A DNA stretch of 64,000 bases from Sphingopyxis macrogoltabida (lineage in GTDB: Bacteria; Pseudomonadota; Alphaproteobacteria; Sphingomonadales; Sphingomonadaceae): positions 1,178,501-1,242,500 of the forward strand of contig NZ_CP009429.1 of NCBI RefSeq assembly GCF_001314325.1, written 5' to 3'. The translations under genes and the position numbers were made by a program. Below the pieces are notes generated by a model. It saw only the letters and a list, made by a program, of their open reading frames with translations. It did not search any database and had not been told where the DNA came from. This document shows, piece after piece, positions 9,331-19,156 of the stretch; the first letter of the stretch is position 1, and each line of letters opens with the position of its first letter.

Positions 9331-11403
9331 ATGAACGCTGTTACCCAAACCGCCGCTGCCGAGCCTGTGTCGGGCGTCGAGATTTTCGTGCCTCTGAACA
9401 AGCTCAGGAAGTCGCCCAAGAACGCCCGCAAGGTGCCGCATAGTGAAGCGGTGATCGAGGCGCTGGCCGCGAGTATCCAGCACAAGGGGATGATCCAGAA
9501 CCTTGTGATCGAGCCGGAGGTCAAGGAGGACGGGACGCCGACCGGCTTCTACCTCGTTACCGCAGGTGAAGGCCGCAGGTTGGCGCAGTTGCTTCGCGCC
9601 AAGCGCAAGCAGATCAAGAAGACGCAAGCCATCCGCTGCTATCTCGACACCGAGAACGACCCCGCCGAGATCAGCCTGGACGAGAACGTCACCCGCGAGG
9701 CCATGCACCCCGCCGACCAGTTCGAGCGGTTCCGTGAGTTGTCCGACAACAAGGGCTGGGGCGCGGAGGAGATCGGCGCGCGGTTCGGCGTATCGGCGGG
9801 TGTCGTGAAGCAGCGGCTTCGCCTTGGCGCGGTTTCCCCCAAGCTGTTGGACGTCTATCGTGAGAACGGCCTGACGCTCGACCAGCTTATGGCCTTCGCC
9901 ATCGCCGAGGACCACGCCCGGCAGGAGCAGGTTTTCGAGAACCTGCATTACAATCGCGAGCCGTGGATCATCCGCCGCGACATGACGGCGGGCAATGTCC
10001 CCGCCAGTGATCGCCGCGCGGTGTTCGTCGGAACCGATGCCTATGTCGAGGCGGGCGGCACCATCATCCGCGACTTGTTCAGCGAGGACGGCGGCGGGTT
10101 CTTCGAGGATGTAGGCTTGCTCGACATGCTCGCCATCGAGAGGCTGCGCGAGATCGCCGGGACGGTGCAGGAGGAAGGTTGGAAATGGGCCGAGGCGCAT
10201 ATCGACTATCCCCACGCGCACGGGATGGGGCGGTTCTACCCCGAGCCGGTTGCCCTGTCCGACGAGGATGAGGCGCGGTTGGAGGTGCTGTCCGCCGAGC
10301 ATGACGCGCTGGCCGAAGGCTATTCGTCCTACGACGAAATGCCGGAGGACTTGGCGGAGAAGCTGCAAGCCACGTCCGATGAGATCGACACCATCAGCGC
10401 CAAGCGTTCCGCCTACGACCCCAAGGTGATCGCCAATGGCGGCGTGTTCGTGATCCTCAATCACGACGGCGCGGCCCGGATCGAGCGCGGGTTCGTTCGG
10501 CCCGAGGATGAGGCGCTGGCGGACCCGCAGCCCGAGCCGGAAGCCGAAGGCGATGCGATTGCCCCGGAGGACGAGCAGCCCGAGGACGGCAACGACGACG
10601 TGCAGGAGATCGAGGAGGAGGACGAGGAGCCGGGCAAGCCCATTTCCGACAGCCTCACCCGCGACCTGTCCGCCCATCGAACGCTGGCCTTGCGCGTGGC
10701 CCTTGGCGAACGGCCCGACTTGGCGCTGATCGCCTTGACCCACACGCTCACGGCGCAGTTGTTCTACAGCTACACCGAGGCCGGTTGCCTTGAGGTTCGT
10801 CCGACCGTGACGCCGCTTGGCAGCCACGCGGACGGGATCGAGGACACGCCCTTGGCGGCGCGGGCGAGCGAGGCCCGCGAGGCTTGGGCCGAGCGGTTGC
10901 CGCGTGACGTGGCGGACCTGTGGACCTTCATCGTCGGGCTGGACGATGAGAAGCGGGAGGCGTTGCTGGCGCATTGCGCGTCTCGCACCGTCAACGCTTT
11001 GCGGTTGCCGTGGGATCGCAAGCCCCGTTCGTTGCAGACGGCGGACAGGCTGGCGACCGCGCTAGCGTTGGACGTGGCGAAGGACTGGACGCCGACCGTG
11101 GACACCTATCTTGGCCGTGTCACCAAGGCGAACATCCTTGAGGCCGTGACCGAAGGCGTGTCCGAGGACGCCGCCCGGCGTATCGCCGACATGAAGAAGC
11201 CGGATATGGCGCAAGCCGCCGAGCAGCTTCTAGCCGGGACGGGATGGTTGCCCGCCTGTCTGCGGACCGAAGCGGTGGAGGCGGAGAACCCGTCGCCCGT
11301 CGAGGTTGAGGATGAGGAAGCCGTGGAGCAGCCGCCCGTAACGGATGCCCCCGACGCCGAGGCGGAGGACGCCGAAGTGTCTTACGCGGTCGCCGCCGAG
11401 TAG
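9331..11403 (+). CDS. ParB/RepB/Spo0J-family protein with acidic linker
   Basis: This is a 690-residue ParB-like DNA-binding protein. Residues about 20-115 form the ParB N-terminal domain (IFVPLNKLRKSPKNARKVPH, then EALAASIQHKGMIQNL and the basic GEGRRLAQLLRA). A helix-turn-helix follows (WGAEEIGARFGVSAGVVKQR). A strongly acidic linker lies near residues 390-430 and the C-terminus is also acidic. It is much longer than chromosomal ParB (about 300 residues) and resembles the large ParB-like proteins carried by conjugative elements of this group. No ParA is beside it, so a role in partition is less likely than a regulatory or nuclease-like role. The ATG at 9331 is preceded by GAAGGAG. Confidence 0.88.
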   Translation: MNAVTQTAAAEPVSGVEIFVPLNKLRKSPKNARKVPHSEAVIEALAASIQHKGMIQNLVIEPEVKEDGTPTGFYLVTAGEGRRLAQLLRAKRKQIKKTQAIRCYLDTENDPAEISLDENVTREAMHPADQFERFRELSDNKGWGAEEIGARFGVSAGVVKQRLRLGAVSPKLLDVYRENGLTLDQLMAFAIAEDHARQEQVFENLHYNREPWIIRRDMTAGNVPASDRRAVFVGTDAYVEAGGTIIRDLFSEDGGGFFEDVGLLDMLAIERLREIAGTVQEEGWKWAEAHIDYPHAHGMGRFYPEPVALSDEDEARLEVLSAEHDALAEGYSSYDEMPEDLAEKLQATSDEIDTISAKRSAYDPKVIANGGVFVILNHDGAARIERGFVRPEDEALADPQPEPEAEGDAIAPEDEQPEDGNDDVQEIEEEDEEPGKPISDSLTRDLSAHRTLALRVALGERPDLALIALTHTLTAQLFYSYTEAGCLEVRPTVTPLGSHADGIEDTPLAARASEAREAWAERLPRDVADLWTFIVGLDDEKREALLAHCASRTVNALRLPWDRKPRSLQTADRLATALALDVAKDWTPTVDTYLGRVTKANILEAVTEGVSEDAARRIADMKKPDMAQAAEQLLAGTGWLPACLRTEAVEAENPSPVEVEDEEAVEQPPVTDAPDAEAEDAEVSYAVAAE

Positions 11404-11514
11404 CGGCGTTGAACCGGGACTGCGCGAGCGGCCCCGGTTCAACTCACTTGACATGAATCGGTCGCGCGCCTGAACGGCGCGCGGCCGATCGTCGTTGCTA
11501 CAAACGGCGCGCTC

Positions 11515-11532
11515 GCCGGGCCACGGCCCGGC
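11515..11532. repeat. GC-rich hairpin, copy 1 of a repeated element
   Basis: GCCGGGC and GCCCGGC are separated by four bases, inside a longer shared phrase beginning GCTCGCCGGGC and ending GCCCGGCTCGCG. The same phrase occurs at 19114-19138, again just beyond the 3' end of a minus-strand gene. It may be a terminator or a small dispersed palindrome. Confidence 0.55.
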
Positions 11533-11543
11533 TCGCGCGAAGA

Positions 11544-11870
11544 TCAGGCGGTTCGCGGCCCGAACAGGATCACGCTCGCTCCCAACAGGCAGATCGCCGC
11601 GCCGATCGCATCCCAGCGGTCCGGCCGCAGCCCCTCGATCGACCACAGCCAGATCAGTGACGCCGCGATATAGACGCCGCCATAGGCAGCGTAGGCGCGG
11701 CCCGCCGCCGCGCTGTCCACCAGCGTCAGCAACCAGGCGAACAGCGCCAGCGAGAGCAGCCCCGGCACGATCCATAGGATCGACTTGCCGAGGCGCAGCC
11801 ACGCCCAGAATGCGAAACAGCCTGCGATCTCCGCGAACGCAGCGGCGACATAGATAAGCGGCGTCGGCAT
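11544..11870 (-). CDS. YnfA-family (UPF0060) small membrane protein
   Basis: This 108-residue inner-membrane protein has four predicted transmembrane helices: residues about 5-22, 28-48, 58-76 and 86-104. The characteristic stretch is [21 protein letters not shown]. The length matches the family (about 108 residues). YnfA proteins resemble small multidrug resistance transporters and have been linked to efflux of cationic compounds, but the substrate is not established here. The gene stands alone between the ParB-like gene and the arsenic region. Confidence 0.9.
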   Translation of the reverse strand: MPTPLIYVAAAFAEIAGCFAFWAWLRLGKSILWIVPGLLSLALFAWLLTLVDSAAAGRAYAAYGGVYIAASLIWLWSIEGLRPDRWDAIGAAICLLGASVILFGPRTA

Positions 11871-12335
11871 CCAGCAAAACTCACTTTATATCGGGCAACC
11901 TCGCGAGCATCGCCACCTTCCGCCGCAACGGCAAGCCACGCCGTTCGAACTGCGCGTCCCCGTTGCGCGCTCTTCGTCGAGGTGCGGGTGCAGTGCGTCT
12001 CCGCCTTGCCAGTAATGCGCTTGTGCTTAAATATGCCGACGCCTTCGCTTACGCCGAGGGTCCGCCGCATCACCAACTCCCTTCGAGCCACAACCACACG
12101 GCCTCTCCAATGGCTTGATCTAAGCGGGGCCGGCTTCGCCTCGCCCGGCCTGGCGCAACGGCGGCGCGCGGCTTTTTTCCGCCGCCTTCGGCTTTGCATC
12201 GCGAAGCAAAAAAGCCGTGCGCCGCCATCCTCCGCTGCGCTGCGGCCGCAAGCGGTGCGCGTCCGATCGTCCCCGCTTCACCGATCGCCATCGAGGCCGC
12301 GGTGGTCGTGGCCCGAAAGCGAAAGGAACTTCGAC
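11871..12335. other. 465-bp intergenic region before the DUF736 gene
   Basis: No gene is supported here. The stretch contains GC-rich phrases of the same style as the leaders at 8.7-9.3 kb and 17.9-18.1 kb, and a long palindromic run around 12170-12230 (TTTTTTCCGCC... to GCAAAAAAGCC) that could fold into a hairpin. A ribosome-binding site GAAAGGAA at 12321-12328 serves the next gene. Confidence 0.4.
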
Positions 12336-12635
12336 ATGGCAACCATCGGCACCTTCACCAAGGCGGACAACGGCAACTTCACGGGCACCATCACAACCCT
12401 TACCCTCAAGGCGAAGACGACGATCCGTCCGGTCGAGAAGGAGAGCGACAAGGCTCCCGACTATCGCTGCTCGGTCGGAACGGTCGAGTGCGGCGCCGGA
12501 TGGAAGAAGACCAGCCGCGAGAACCGCGACTACATCGTGGTCAAGCTGGACGATCCGACCTTTCCGGCTCCGATCTATCCCACCTTGGTCGAGACCGACA
12601 CCGCTGGCGAATACGCCCTCATCTGGTCGCGCTGA
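12336..12635 (+). CDS. DUF736-family protein, copy 1
   Basis: This 99-residue soluble protein begins MATIGTFTKADNGNFTGTI and contains KAPDYRC and KLDDPTFPAPIYPTL, which are hallmarks of DUF736. The family is found almost only on conjugative elements and plasmids of proteobacteria, and its function is unknown. The ATG at 12336 follows GAAAGGAA at 8 nt spacing; the frame is open far upstream but without a good start. A second, divergent member lies at 22231-22566 in the transfer region. Confidence 0.9.
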   Translation: MATIGTFTKADNGNFTGTITTLTLKAKTTIRPVEKESDKAPDYRCSVGTVECGAGWKKTSRENRDYIVVKLDDPTFPAPIYPTLVETDTAGEYALIWSR

Positions 12636-12707
12636 CCGGCAACGACGCCCCGCTCACCCGAGCGGGGCGTTCGTGCGGCAACAGATTCGGCGAGAATTTA
12701 GAGAGCG

Positions 12708-13466
12708 TCAGGCACGATCAGTCACTTGCGGAGCCGTTGCGATGCTCGACAGATCGGTTGCAGTATCAATCATCACCCCGGCATCCTTCCGCTCGGAGTA
12801 GCGATCCACGAGTTGGACCGCGTGCGGCCGCAGCAACACCGTGAACCGCACCAGTTCCTCCATCACGTCAACGATCCGATCATAGTAGCTGGACGGTTTC
12901 ATGCGCCCGGTTTCATCGAACTCGTTGAACACCTTTGCGACGCTCGACTGGTTGGGGATCGTCACCATCCGCATCCATCGGCCGAGCAGGCGCAGCGTGT
13001 TGACGCTGTTGAACGACTGCGATCCGGCCGACACCTGCATGACGGCGAGCGTGCGGCCCTGGGTGGGGCGCATTCCACCCATGTTCAGCGGCAGATGGTC
13101 GATCTGCGTTTTCATAATGCCGGTGACTTGCCCGTGACGTTCGGGCGAGCACCAAACGTGCCCTTCCGACCACATCGACAACTCGCGCAGCTCGTGGACT
13201 GCGGGATGATCGTCGCCGGCGACCTGATCGGGCAGCGGCAGCGCCAAGGGATCATAGATGCGCGTCTCGCACCCGAAGAATTGCAGCAGGCGCGCCGCTT
13301 CCTCGACGCCCAGCCGCGAGAACGACCGCTCGCGCAAGGAGCCGTAGAGCAGCAGGATACGGGGCGGCGGATCACCCGCGCCGAGGCCGAGGGCAGGCCG
13401 CTTGGTCACATAGCGCCGATCGAGCGCAGGCAGATGATGGGGGTCGGAGAGCTGGCGGAGCGGCAT
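12708..13466 (-). CDS. arsH: ArsH, NADPH-dependent FMN reductase for organoarsenicals
   Basis: ArsH is a flavoprotein that oxidises trivalent organoarsenicals to less toxic pentavalent forms. The 252 residues contain the flavodoxin-like binding loop [11 protein letters not shown] and the ArsH-typical segments [20 protein letters not shown] and [20 protein letters not shown]. It is the last gene of arsR-arsC-acr3-arsH; its ATG overlaps the acr3 stop by one base. Confidence 0.96.
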   Translation of the reverse strand: MPLRQLSDPHHLPALDRRYVTKRPALGLGAGDPPPRILLLYGSLRERSFSRLGVEEAARLLQFFGCETRIYDPLALPLPDQVAGDDHPAVHELRELSMWSEGHVWCSPERHGQVTGIMKTQIDHLPLNMGGMRPTQGRTLAVMQVSAGSQSFNSVNTLRLLGRWMRMVTIPNQSSVAKVFNEFDETGRMKPSSYYDRIVDVMEELVRFTVLLRPHAVQLVDRYSERKDAGVMIDTATDLSSIATAPQVTDRA

Positions 13467-14533
13467 CAGGCAACCGCGCCGCGCTCATACCAGCCCCGTG
13501 ACCGCTTCACGATCGCCACGACCGAGAGCATCACCGGCACCTCGACCAGCACGCCCACCACCGTCGCCAGCGCCGCGCCCGAGTTCAGCCCGAACAGCGA
13601 GATCGCGGCCGCCACCGCCAGCTCGAAGAAGTTGGACGCTCCGATCAACGCGGCCGGGGCGGCGACGCACCAGGCGACACCGAACCGGCGCGAAAGCCAA
13701 TAGGCAAGGCCAGCGTTGAAGTAGACCTGGATGAGAATGGGAACGGCCAAGAGCGCGATCACCAGCGGGCGGGCGAGTATCTGTTCGCCCTGGAAACCAA
13801 ACAGAAGCACCAGCGTCGCCAGCAGCGCGACCAGCGATACCGGCCCGAGCCGGGCGAGCAGCCGATCGAGCGCAGGCTTGCCCCCGCTCGCCAGCACGCC
13901 GCGACGGATCACCTGCGCGACGATAACGGGCACGACGATGTAGAGGACGACCGACAGCATCAGCGTGTCCCAGGGCACCGTGACAGCCGCGACGCCGAGC
14001 AGCAGGGCCACCAGCGGCGCGAACAGGAAGATCATCAGCACGTCGTTCAGAGCGACTTGGGAAAGGGTGTAGTTCGGCTCGCCGTCGCAGAGATTCGACC
14101 AGACGAACACCATCGCCGTGCAGGGCGCGGCGGCGAGCAGGATCAGCCCGGCAATGTAGGACGGACCTTCTCCGGCCGGGAGCAACGGCGCGAACAGCCA
14201 ACCGATGAAGAACGTGCCCAGCGCCGCCATCGAGAACGGCTTGACCGCCCAGTTGATGAACAGCGTGACGCCCACACCCTTCCAATGCTGGCGAACCGAC
14301 CCGAGCGCGCCGAAGTCGATCTTGAGCAGCATGGGGATGATCATCAGCCAGACGAGCACGGCGACGACCAAGTTGACGCGCGCGACCTCCGCTGCCGCGA
14401 TGGAAGCGAACAGTCCCGGCACGAGCCAACCCAGGCCAATGCCGACGGCGATGCACAGCGCGACCCAGAGCGTCAGGTAGCGCTCGAAGGTGGACATGCC
14501 GGGACGAGCCTGCTCGGAGGCGAGCGTCGCCAT
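13466..14533 (-). CDS. acr3: ACR3-family arsenite efflux transporter
   Basis: Inner-membrane arsenite exporter of the ACR3 type (bile/arsenite/riboflavin transporter superfamily), 355 residues with about ten membrane segments. The diagnostic segment [19 protein letters not shown] contains the conserved cysteine essential for arsenite transport, and a second family motif, [14 protein letters not shown], follows. The ATG at 14533 overlaps the arsC stop (TGATG). The frame continues upstream inside arsC but only as a shadow. It is the pump for arsenite produced by ArsC. Confidence 0.96.
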   Translation of the reverse strand: MATLASEQARPGMSTFERYLTLWVALCIAVGIGLGWLVPGLFASIAAAEVARVNLVVAVLVWLMIIPMLLKIDFGALGSVRQHWKGVGVTLFINWAVKPFSMAALGTFFIGWLFAPLLPAGEGPSYIAGLILLAAAPCTAMVFVWSNLCDGEPNYTLSQVALNDVLMIFLFAPLVALLLGVAAVTVPWDTLMLSVVLYIVVPVIVAQVIRRGVLASGGKPALDRLLARLGPVSLVALLATLVLLFGFQGEQILARPLVIALLAVPILIQVYFNAGLAYWLSRRFGVAWCVAAPAALIGASNFFELAVAAAISLFGLNSGAALATVVGVLVEVPVMLSVVAIVKRSRGWYERGAVA

Positions 14534-14961
14534 CAGCGCACCCGCTCGCCCAAAGCGTCGATCACCAGCTCGCCATCCTCCTTCGCAAATGCGCTCCGCT
14601 GGGGCATGGGCAGCAGATCGAGCACCGCTTCGGATGGTCGACAGAGCTTCACGCCCAAGGGTGACACGACGAGCGGCCGGTTGATGAGGACGGGATGCGC
14701 CATCATGGCATCGACCAACGCGTCGTCGGAGAATGACGTGTCGCCAAGCCCCAGCTCGGCGTAGGGCGTCCCCTTCTCGCGCAGCAGCTCGCGCGGCGTG
14801 ATCCCGGCCCGGTCGATGAGCTGGACCAGCAGCGCGCGAGCAGGAGGGGTTTTCAGATACTCGACCACATGCGGCTCGACTCCGGCATTGCGGACCAGGC
14901 CCAGCACGTTGCGCGACGTGCCGCACTCCGGGTTGTGATAGATGACGATATCGATTGCCAC
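14533..14961 (-). CDS. arsC: Glutaredoxin-linked arsenate reductase ArsC
   Basis: Cytoplasmic arsenate reductase that converts arsenate to arsenite. The 142-residue protein has the catalytic segment HNPECGTSRNVL (nucleophilic Cys near residue 12) and the NRPLVVSPLGVKLCRP segment of the glutaredoxin-dependent (R773) class. I chose the GTG at 14961 because it places the catalytic Cys at the usual position and follows the ribosome-binding site GAAAGGA. The gene sits 11 nt behind arsR. Confidence 0.95.
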   Translation of the reverse strand: MAIDIVIYHNPECGTSRNVLGLVRNAGVEPHVVEYLKTPPARALLVQLIDRAGITPRELLREKGTPYAELGLGDTSFSDDALVDAMMAHPVLINRPLVVSPLGVKLCRPSEAVLDLLPMPQRSAFAKEDGELVIDALGERVR

Positions 14962-14972
14962 GGAGCGTCCTT

Positions 14973-15305
14973 TCAGCAGCAGGGGGCGAGTTCGGCGACG
15001 AGCGGCGCGCACAGTTCGGCTGAGCCGGCGCAACAATCATGAACCAGAAACAGCATCAGACCGCGCAGGGCATCAAGATCCGCGCGGTAGATGATCGAGC
15101 GGCTATGCCGCTCCGAGCGGACCAGCCCGGCGCGCGCAAGGATCGCGAGGTGCGCCGACATGGTGTTTTGCGGCACTTCGAGTTGGCGGGCGACTTCGCC
15201 GGCAGCCAAGCCATCCGGTTCATGGCGCACCAGCAACCGAAACACGCCGAGGCGCGTTCCTTGCGCCAGCGCTCCCAGAGCGGAGATAGCCGACTCGCTT
15301 TCCAT
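14973..15305 (-). CDS. arsR: ArsR-family arsenic-responsive repressor
   Basis: Winged-helix metalloregulator, 110 residues. The DNA-reading helix region is EVARQLEVPQNTMSAHLAIL. Instead of the classical ELCVCD pair in the recognition helix, cysteines lie at the C-terminal end (HDCCAGSAELC and a terminal CC), as in the type of ArsR with C-terminal arsenite sites. It leads the operon arsR-arsC-acr3-arsH and probably represses its own promoter through the inverted repeat immediately upstream. Confidence 0.94.
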   Translation of the reverse strand: MESESAISALGALAQGTRLGVFRLLVRHEPDGLAAGEVARQLEVPQNTMSAHLAILARAGLVRSERHSRSIIYRADLDALRGLMLFLVHDCCAGSAELCAPLVAELAPCC

Positions 15306-15325
15306 ATATCTAGATTAGTGGATAT
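15306..15325. promoter_or_regulatory. Candidate ArsR operator
   Basis: ATATC at 15306-15310 and GATAT at 15321-15325 form an inverted repeat with a 10-base spacer, directly touching the arsR start codon in an AT-rich patch of otherwise GC-rich DNA. The position suits autorepression. The assignment rests on location and symmetry only. Confidence 0.45.
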
Positions 15326-15364
15326 GACGGGCGAAAGCTACCGTGTAACATCCTTTACCCGTCT

Positions 15365-16213
15365 CTATCGCACCAGCAGCACCGGCGCGTGGACGGTGCG
15401 GATCATCGTCGTGGTCGTGCTGCCGACGATCAGCGTTCGCAGCGGCGAGTGTCCATAGGCTCCCATCACCAGCATCGCGCCAGCGTTGCCCAGCACGAAT
15501 TCGCCGATGACCTTTTCGGCACAACCGTCCGACAGGTGCGTGGAGGGCTTCGCCGCTCCCGTGAACGAGCTGGCGGCTTGTTCGAGCCGATCGCGGTGGC
15601 TGGCGTCGTCCGGCCCCGCCATGACCAGGTGCACGCTCAGTCCGGCGAACAGCGGCGAGCCGGCGACGAACTGGACGGCGCGCGTTGCCGCGGCGCTGCC
15701 ATCAAATGCGATCACGACGGCCCTGGGGTCCGTCACTTCGCGCGAGGCGATCAGCACCGGTTTTTCGCTCGCGCGCACCACGCGCTCGACCTTGGATCCG
15801 ATATGATCGCTCGCGAACTCGCCAGATGCACCGCGCTTGCCGATCACGACCAGATCGGCGTGCGCTTCGCGCTCGACGATCGTCTCGACGATGCCACCAT
15901 GCCGGTGCAGCGTTTCGACGGCGACGCCTTCGGCCCGCAGCCGTTCACAGGCCCCGGCGAGCAGCACGCGGCCATGTTCGATCGCGAGCTTGCCTTCCGC
16001 CTCGTCGATCCCGGTCAACTCTTCCAGCAGCTCGCTTTTGACGCCCAGCCCGATCGCGCCGCTCAGATCGCGGCGCGCGGCCACGGCGTCCTTGCGCTGG
16101 ACGACGTGCAGCAGTTCGACCGTGCCGGAGAGCTGTCGGGCGCTCCAGGCGGTGAGGGTGAGGACGCTACCGGCGTAACCGGAGGCGTCGATACACGCCA
16201 GAATGCGGTTCAT
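15365..16213 (-). CDS. Tandem-domain universal stress protein
   Basis: The 282 residues comprise two UspA folds: the first (MNRILACIDASGYAGSV...) ends with LVVIGKRGASG near residue 130, and the second starts at about residue 160 (RAVVIAFDGSAAATRAV) and ends with VMGAYGHSPLRTLIVGSTT. The GxxG...GSxT stretch of the second half matches the ATP-binding type. It lies 12 nt downstream of a SulP transporter gene and is probably co-transcribed with it. Usp proteins paired with SulP transporters are common in proteobacteria. Confidence 0.92.
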   Translation of the reverse strand: MNRILACIDASGYAGSVLTLTAWSARQLSGTVELLHVVQRKDAVAARRDLSGAIGLGVKSELLEELTGIDEAEGKLAIEHGRVLLAGACERLRAEGVAVETLHRHGGIVETIVEREAHADLVVIGKRGASGEFASDHIGSKVERVVRASEKPVLIASREVTDPRAVVIAFDGSAAATRAVQFVAGSPLFAGLSVHLVMAGPDDASHRDRLEQAASSFTGAAKPSTHLSDGCAEKVIGEFVLGNAGAMLVMGAYGHSPLRTLIVGSTTTTMIRTVHAPVLLVR

Positions 16214-16225
16214 GTCGTCTCTCCT

Positions 16226-17728
16226 TTAGTGAGCCGCGAGCTGCGCTTCCGCGCCCGGCTTGTCATGGACGCCAAAGCGACCGACCATCGTGGCGCTCGC
16301 TTCGTTCAGGCCGACCACCTCGACCGCGGTGCCTTCGCGCCGGAACTTGAGGATCGCCTTGTCGAGCACACCCACGGCCGAGATGTCCCAGAAGTGCGCG
16401 GCCGACACGTCGATCACCACACGATCGACTACCTCCTTGAAGTCAAAAGCGTCGGCGAACCGCTCGGTGGAGGCGAAGAACACCTGTCCTGCCATCCTGT
16501 AGGTGCGCGTGCCGCCATCGGTCGAGAGAGTGGAGTCGACGGTGAACAGCCGCTTGACCTTGCTCGCGAAGAACAGGCCCGACAGGATCACGCCCGCCAG
16601 CACGCCTTGCGCCAGATCGTGCGTCCAGACGACGACCACGACCGTCACCAGCATGACGACCGACGATTGCCACGGGTGGCTTCGCAGATTCTTGATCGAA
16701 CCCCAAGAGAAGGTGCCGATCGACACCATTATCATCACCGCAACGAGCGACGGCATTGGGATACGACTGACCAAAGGCCCAAGCACGACAATCAGGAACA
16801 GCAGGAAGCACCCCGCGACCATCGCGGAGAGCCGGGTCGATCCGCCCGACTTCACGTTGATGACCGATTGTCCGATCATGGCGCACCCGCCCATGCCGCC
16901 GAGGAACCCGGTGGCGAAGTTGGCGATGCCCTGTCCCTTGCATTCCTGCTGCTTGTTCGAGGGGGTGTCGGTCAGATCATCGACGATTTGCGCGGTCATC
17001 ATGGATTCGAGCAGGCCCACCATCGCCATCGTCAGCGAGAACGGCAGGATGATCCGCAGCGTCTCCAGGGTGAGCGGCACGTCGGGGATGAAGAAGAACG
17101 GCACCGACGAGGGGAGCTGGCCCATGTCGCCGACCGTGTTGACCTTCAGCCCGCCATAGATCGAGACGATGGTGAGGATCACGATCGCGACCAGCGGCGA
17201 CGGCACCGCCCTGGTGAGGCGTGGGAACAGGTAGATGATGGCAAGCCCGCCCGCGACCATTGCGTAAGTGACCCAGGTGACGTTGGTGAGCTGGGGGAGC
17301 TGCGCGATGAAGATGAGGATCGCCAGCGCGTTGACGAACCCGGTGACGACCGATCGCGACACATATTGCATCAGCAGATCGAGCCGCAGGAATCCGGCGG
17401 CGATTTGAATCACGCCCATCAGGATCGTGGCGGCGAACAGATATTCGACACCGTGATCGCGTATCAGCGGTAGCACGAGGACGGCGATCGCGGCGGTCGC
17501 GGCCGAGATCATGCCGGGGCGACCGCCCACCAGCGCGGTGATGACCGCGATCGAGAACGAGGCGTAAAGACCGACCTTGGGATCGACGCCGGCGATGACC
17601 GAGAAGCCGATCGCTTCGGGGATCAGCGCCAGCGCGACAACAATGCCGGCGAGTACGTCACGCCGGGCGGTGCCGGCATCGCGAAACCATTCGGTGCGAT
17701 ACCGGGCGAGAGCGGAGGCATTGATCAA
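16226..17728 (-). CDS. SulP-family inorganic anion transporter with STAS domain
   Basis: This 500-residue membrane transporter begins with an [20 protein letters not shown] segment before the first helix. It carries the SulP signature region ([20 protein letters not shown]), about ten to twelve membrane spans, and a C-terminal STAS domain from about residue 400 ([20 protein letters not shown]). The family exchanges sulfate, bicarbonate or related oxyanions; the substrate cannot be read from sequence. It heads the two-gene unit with the universal stress protein and directs transcription toward the arsenic operon. Confidence 0.93.
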   Translation of the reverse strand: MINASALARYRTEWFRDAGTARRDVLAGIVVALALIPEAIGFSVIAGVDPKVGLYASFSIAVITALVGGRPGMISAATAAIAVLVLPLIRDHGVEYLFAATILMGVIQIAAGFLRLDLLMQYVSRSVVTGFVNALAILIFIAQLPQLTNVTWVTYAMVAGGLAIIYLFPRLTRAVPSPLVAIVILTIVSIYGGLKVNTVGDMGQLPSSVPFFFIPDVPLTLETLRIILPFSLTMAMVGLLESMMTAQIVDDLTDTPSNKQQECKGQGIANFATGFLGGMGGCAMIGQSVINVKSGGSTRLSAMVAGCFLLFLIVVLGPLVSRIPMPSLVAVMIMVSIGTFSWGSIKNLRSHPWQSSVVMLVTVVVVVWTHDLAQGVLAGVILSGLFFASKVKRLFTVDSTLSTDGGTRTYRMAGQVFFASTERFADAFDFKEVVDRVVIDVSAAHFWDISAVGVLDKAILKFRREGTAVEVVGLNEASATMVGRFGVHDKPGAEAQLAAH

Positions 17729-18139
17729 GAGTGAAATCCACGACCACGCGCACGAGAACTGCCGCTTGACGCGGCGTCACAAAGATCAACGTGCGAGGTT
17801 CAGCCCGGCGGATTGGCGGCCGGAATAGCCACCCGGATTTACACCGGGTCCATGCGAATGCGGCGCGCTTTATTCTACAGCCTCGCATTTTGCAACTTAG
17901 TTGCTGCCGCGCGACTGCCGCGCCAACCGCGCAATCTGGCGGGCGCCGCGCGCGGCGCGGTGCTTGGGGCTCTGCCCCTAGCGCCCTTCGGAGCGGCTTC
18001 CGCCCAGCTTCCCTCGCTGCGCTCAGTGCAGCCGGTTCCCCGCGAAGCCGCCCACTCCGGTTGCACCCCCGGTCTCGCCGACGGGCAGGGTTTCAGCGCG
18101 GCGCTTCGCTGCGCGAAACCCAAGCCCAAGGAGGCCAGA
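17729..18139. other. 411-bp intergenic leader before the DUF932 gene
   Basis: No gene is supported. The right half is dense in GC-rich inverted repeats, such as GCCGCGCGCGGCGC near 17946-17959, and in the recurrent phrase CCCTCGCTGCGCTCAG seen in other leaders of this element. It ends with an excellent ribosome-binding site AAGGAGG at 18128-18134. Confidence 0.4.
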
Positions 18140-18982
18140 ATGCACTACCAGCTTGCAACCCGGTTCGGCCGCAACGCCCACCAGATCAGCGGGCGCGAGG
18201 CGCTCGACAACGAGGCGCTTTATCGCCACGTCCCGTCCATCTTCGCCCGCGAGGCGCACGACAGCCGTTCGGAGCGGTATGTCTATGTTCCGACCATCGA
18301 CATCGTGGAGGGGCTGCGCCGGGAAGGATGGTTGCCGTTCTTCGCCGTCCAGTCGGTGCCGCGCGACGGCAGCCGCCACGGCCACGCCAAGCACATGCTC
18401 CGCTTGCGCCGGGATGACGGCATCGGCAAACCCGAGGCCGCTGAGGTCATCATCGTGAACAGCCATGACGGGACCAGCGCCTATCAGATGTTTGCCGGGA
18501 TGCTGCGGTTTGTCTGCACCAACAGCATGATCGCGGGCGAGCGGTTCGAGGAGGTGCGCGTCCAGCACAAGGGCAATATCGAGCATGAGATCATCGAAGG
18601 CGTTTACACGGTCGCCGAGGACTTTCCGCGCCTGATCGACGCCAGCGACGCGATGAAGGAGGTTCGGCTGTCCGACGACGAGCGGCGGTTGCTTGGCGAG
18701 GTTAGTTTGGTCGCTCGCTATGGGGAGGACGAAAGCCCGCTCCGCGCCGAGCAGATCATCGAGCCGCGCCGCCGCGAGGACGTGAACGACAGCCTGTGGA
18801 CCACGTTCAACGTCATTCAGGAGAACGTCGTTCGCGGCGGATTGCAGGGCCGCAAGCGCAACGCGGAGGGCCGCATCCGCCGAAGCCAGACCCGCGCGAT
18901 CAACGGCATCGACCAGAACGTGACGCTCAACCGCGCACTGTGGACATTGGCCGAGGGGATGCAACGCTTGAAGGCGGCGTGA
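18140..18982 (+). CDS. DUF932-family protein
   Basis: The 280-residue protein begins MHYQLATRFGRNAHQISG and contains YVYVPTIDIVEGLRREGWLP, MLRFVCTNSMI and IQENVVRGGLQG, all typical of DUF932 proteins found on plasmids, ICEs and phages (phage/plasmid-like family). Their role is unknown; a role in element maintenance is assumed from distribution. The ATG at 18140 follows AAGGAGG at 5 nt. Confidence 0.9.
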   Translation: MHYQLATRFGRNAHQISGREALDNEALYRHVPSIFAREAHDSRSERYVYVPTIDIVEGLRREGWLPFFAVQSVPRDGSRHGHAKHMLRLRRDDGIGKPEAAEVIIVNSHDGTSAYQMFAGMLRFVCTNSMIAGERFEEVRVQHKGNIEHEIIEGVYTVAEDFPRLIDASDAMKEVRLSDDERRLLGEVSLVARYGEDESPLRAEQIIEPRRREDVNDSLWTTFNVIQENVVRGGLQGRKRNAEGRIRRSQTRAINGIDQNVTLNRALWTLAEGMQRLKAA

Positions 18983-19116
18983 GCCGCCGCCGCATGGCCG
19001 GACATTCCGGCCCTGCGGTTTGGCCGGATCACTCCCGGACCCGGCCGAACCGCTACGGCTCGGCGGCGGCGGCCGCGCGTCCCAAGGTCCGCGCGGCCGC
19101 CAATAGATTTGTGCTC

Positions 19117-19134
19117 GCCGGGCTGACGCCCGGC
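19117..19134. repeat. GC-rich hairpin, copy 2 of the repeated element
   Basis: The same GCCGGGC-N4-GCCCGGC hairpin and flanks occur at 11515-11532. It lies 3' of the minus-strand XRE regulator gene and 3' of the plus-strand DUF932 gene, so it could act as a bidirectional terminator. Confidence 0.55.
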
Positions 19135-19156
19135 TCGCGATCAGGAACGATGAAGG

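Noticed and set aside
8707..10974. 755-codon minus-strand open frame
   Set aside because: It is antisense to the ParB-like gene, with low-complexity composition and no family match; a shadow produced by GC-rich codon use.
15389..17473. 694-codon plus-strand open frame
   Set aside because: Antisense to the universal stress protein and SulP genes; composition rich in Arg, His and Asp as in typical shadows.
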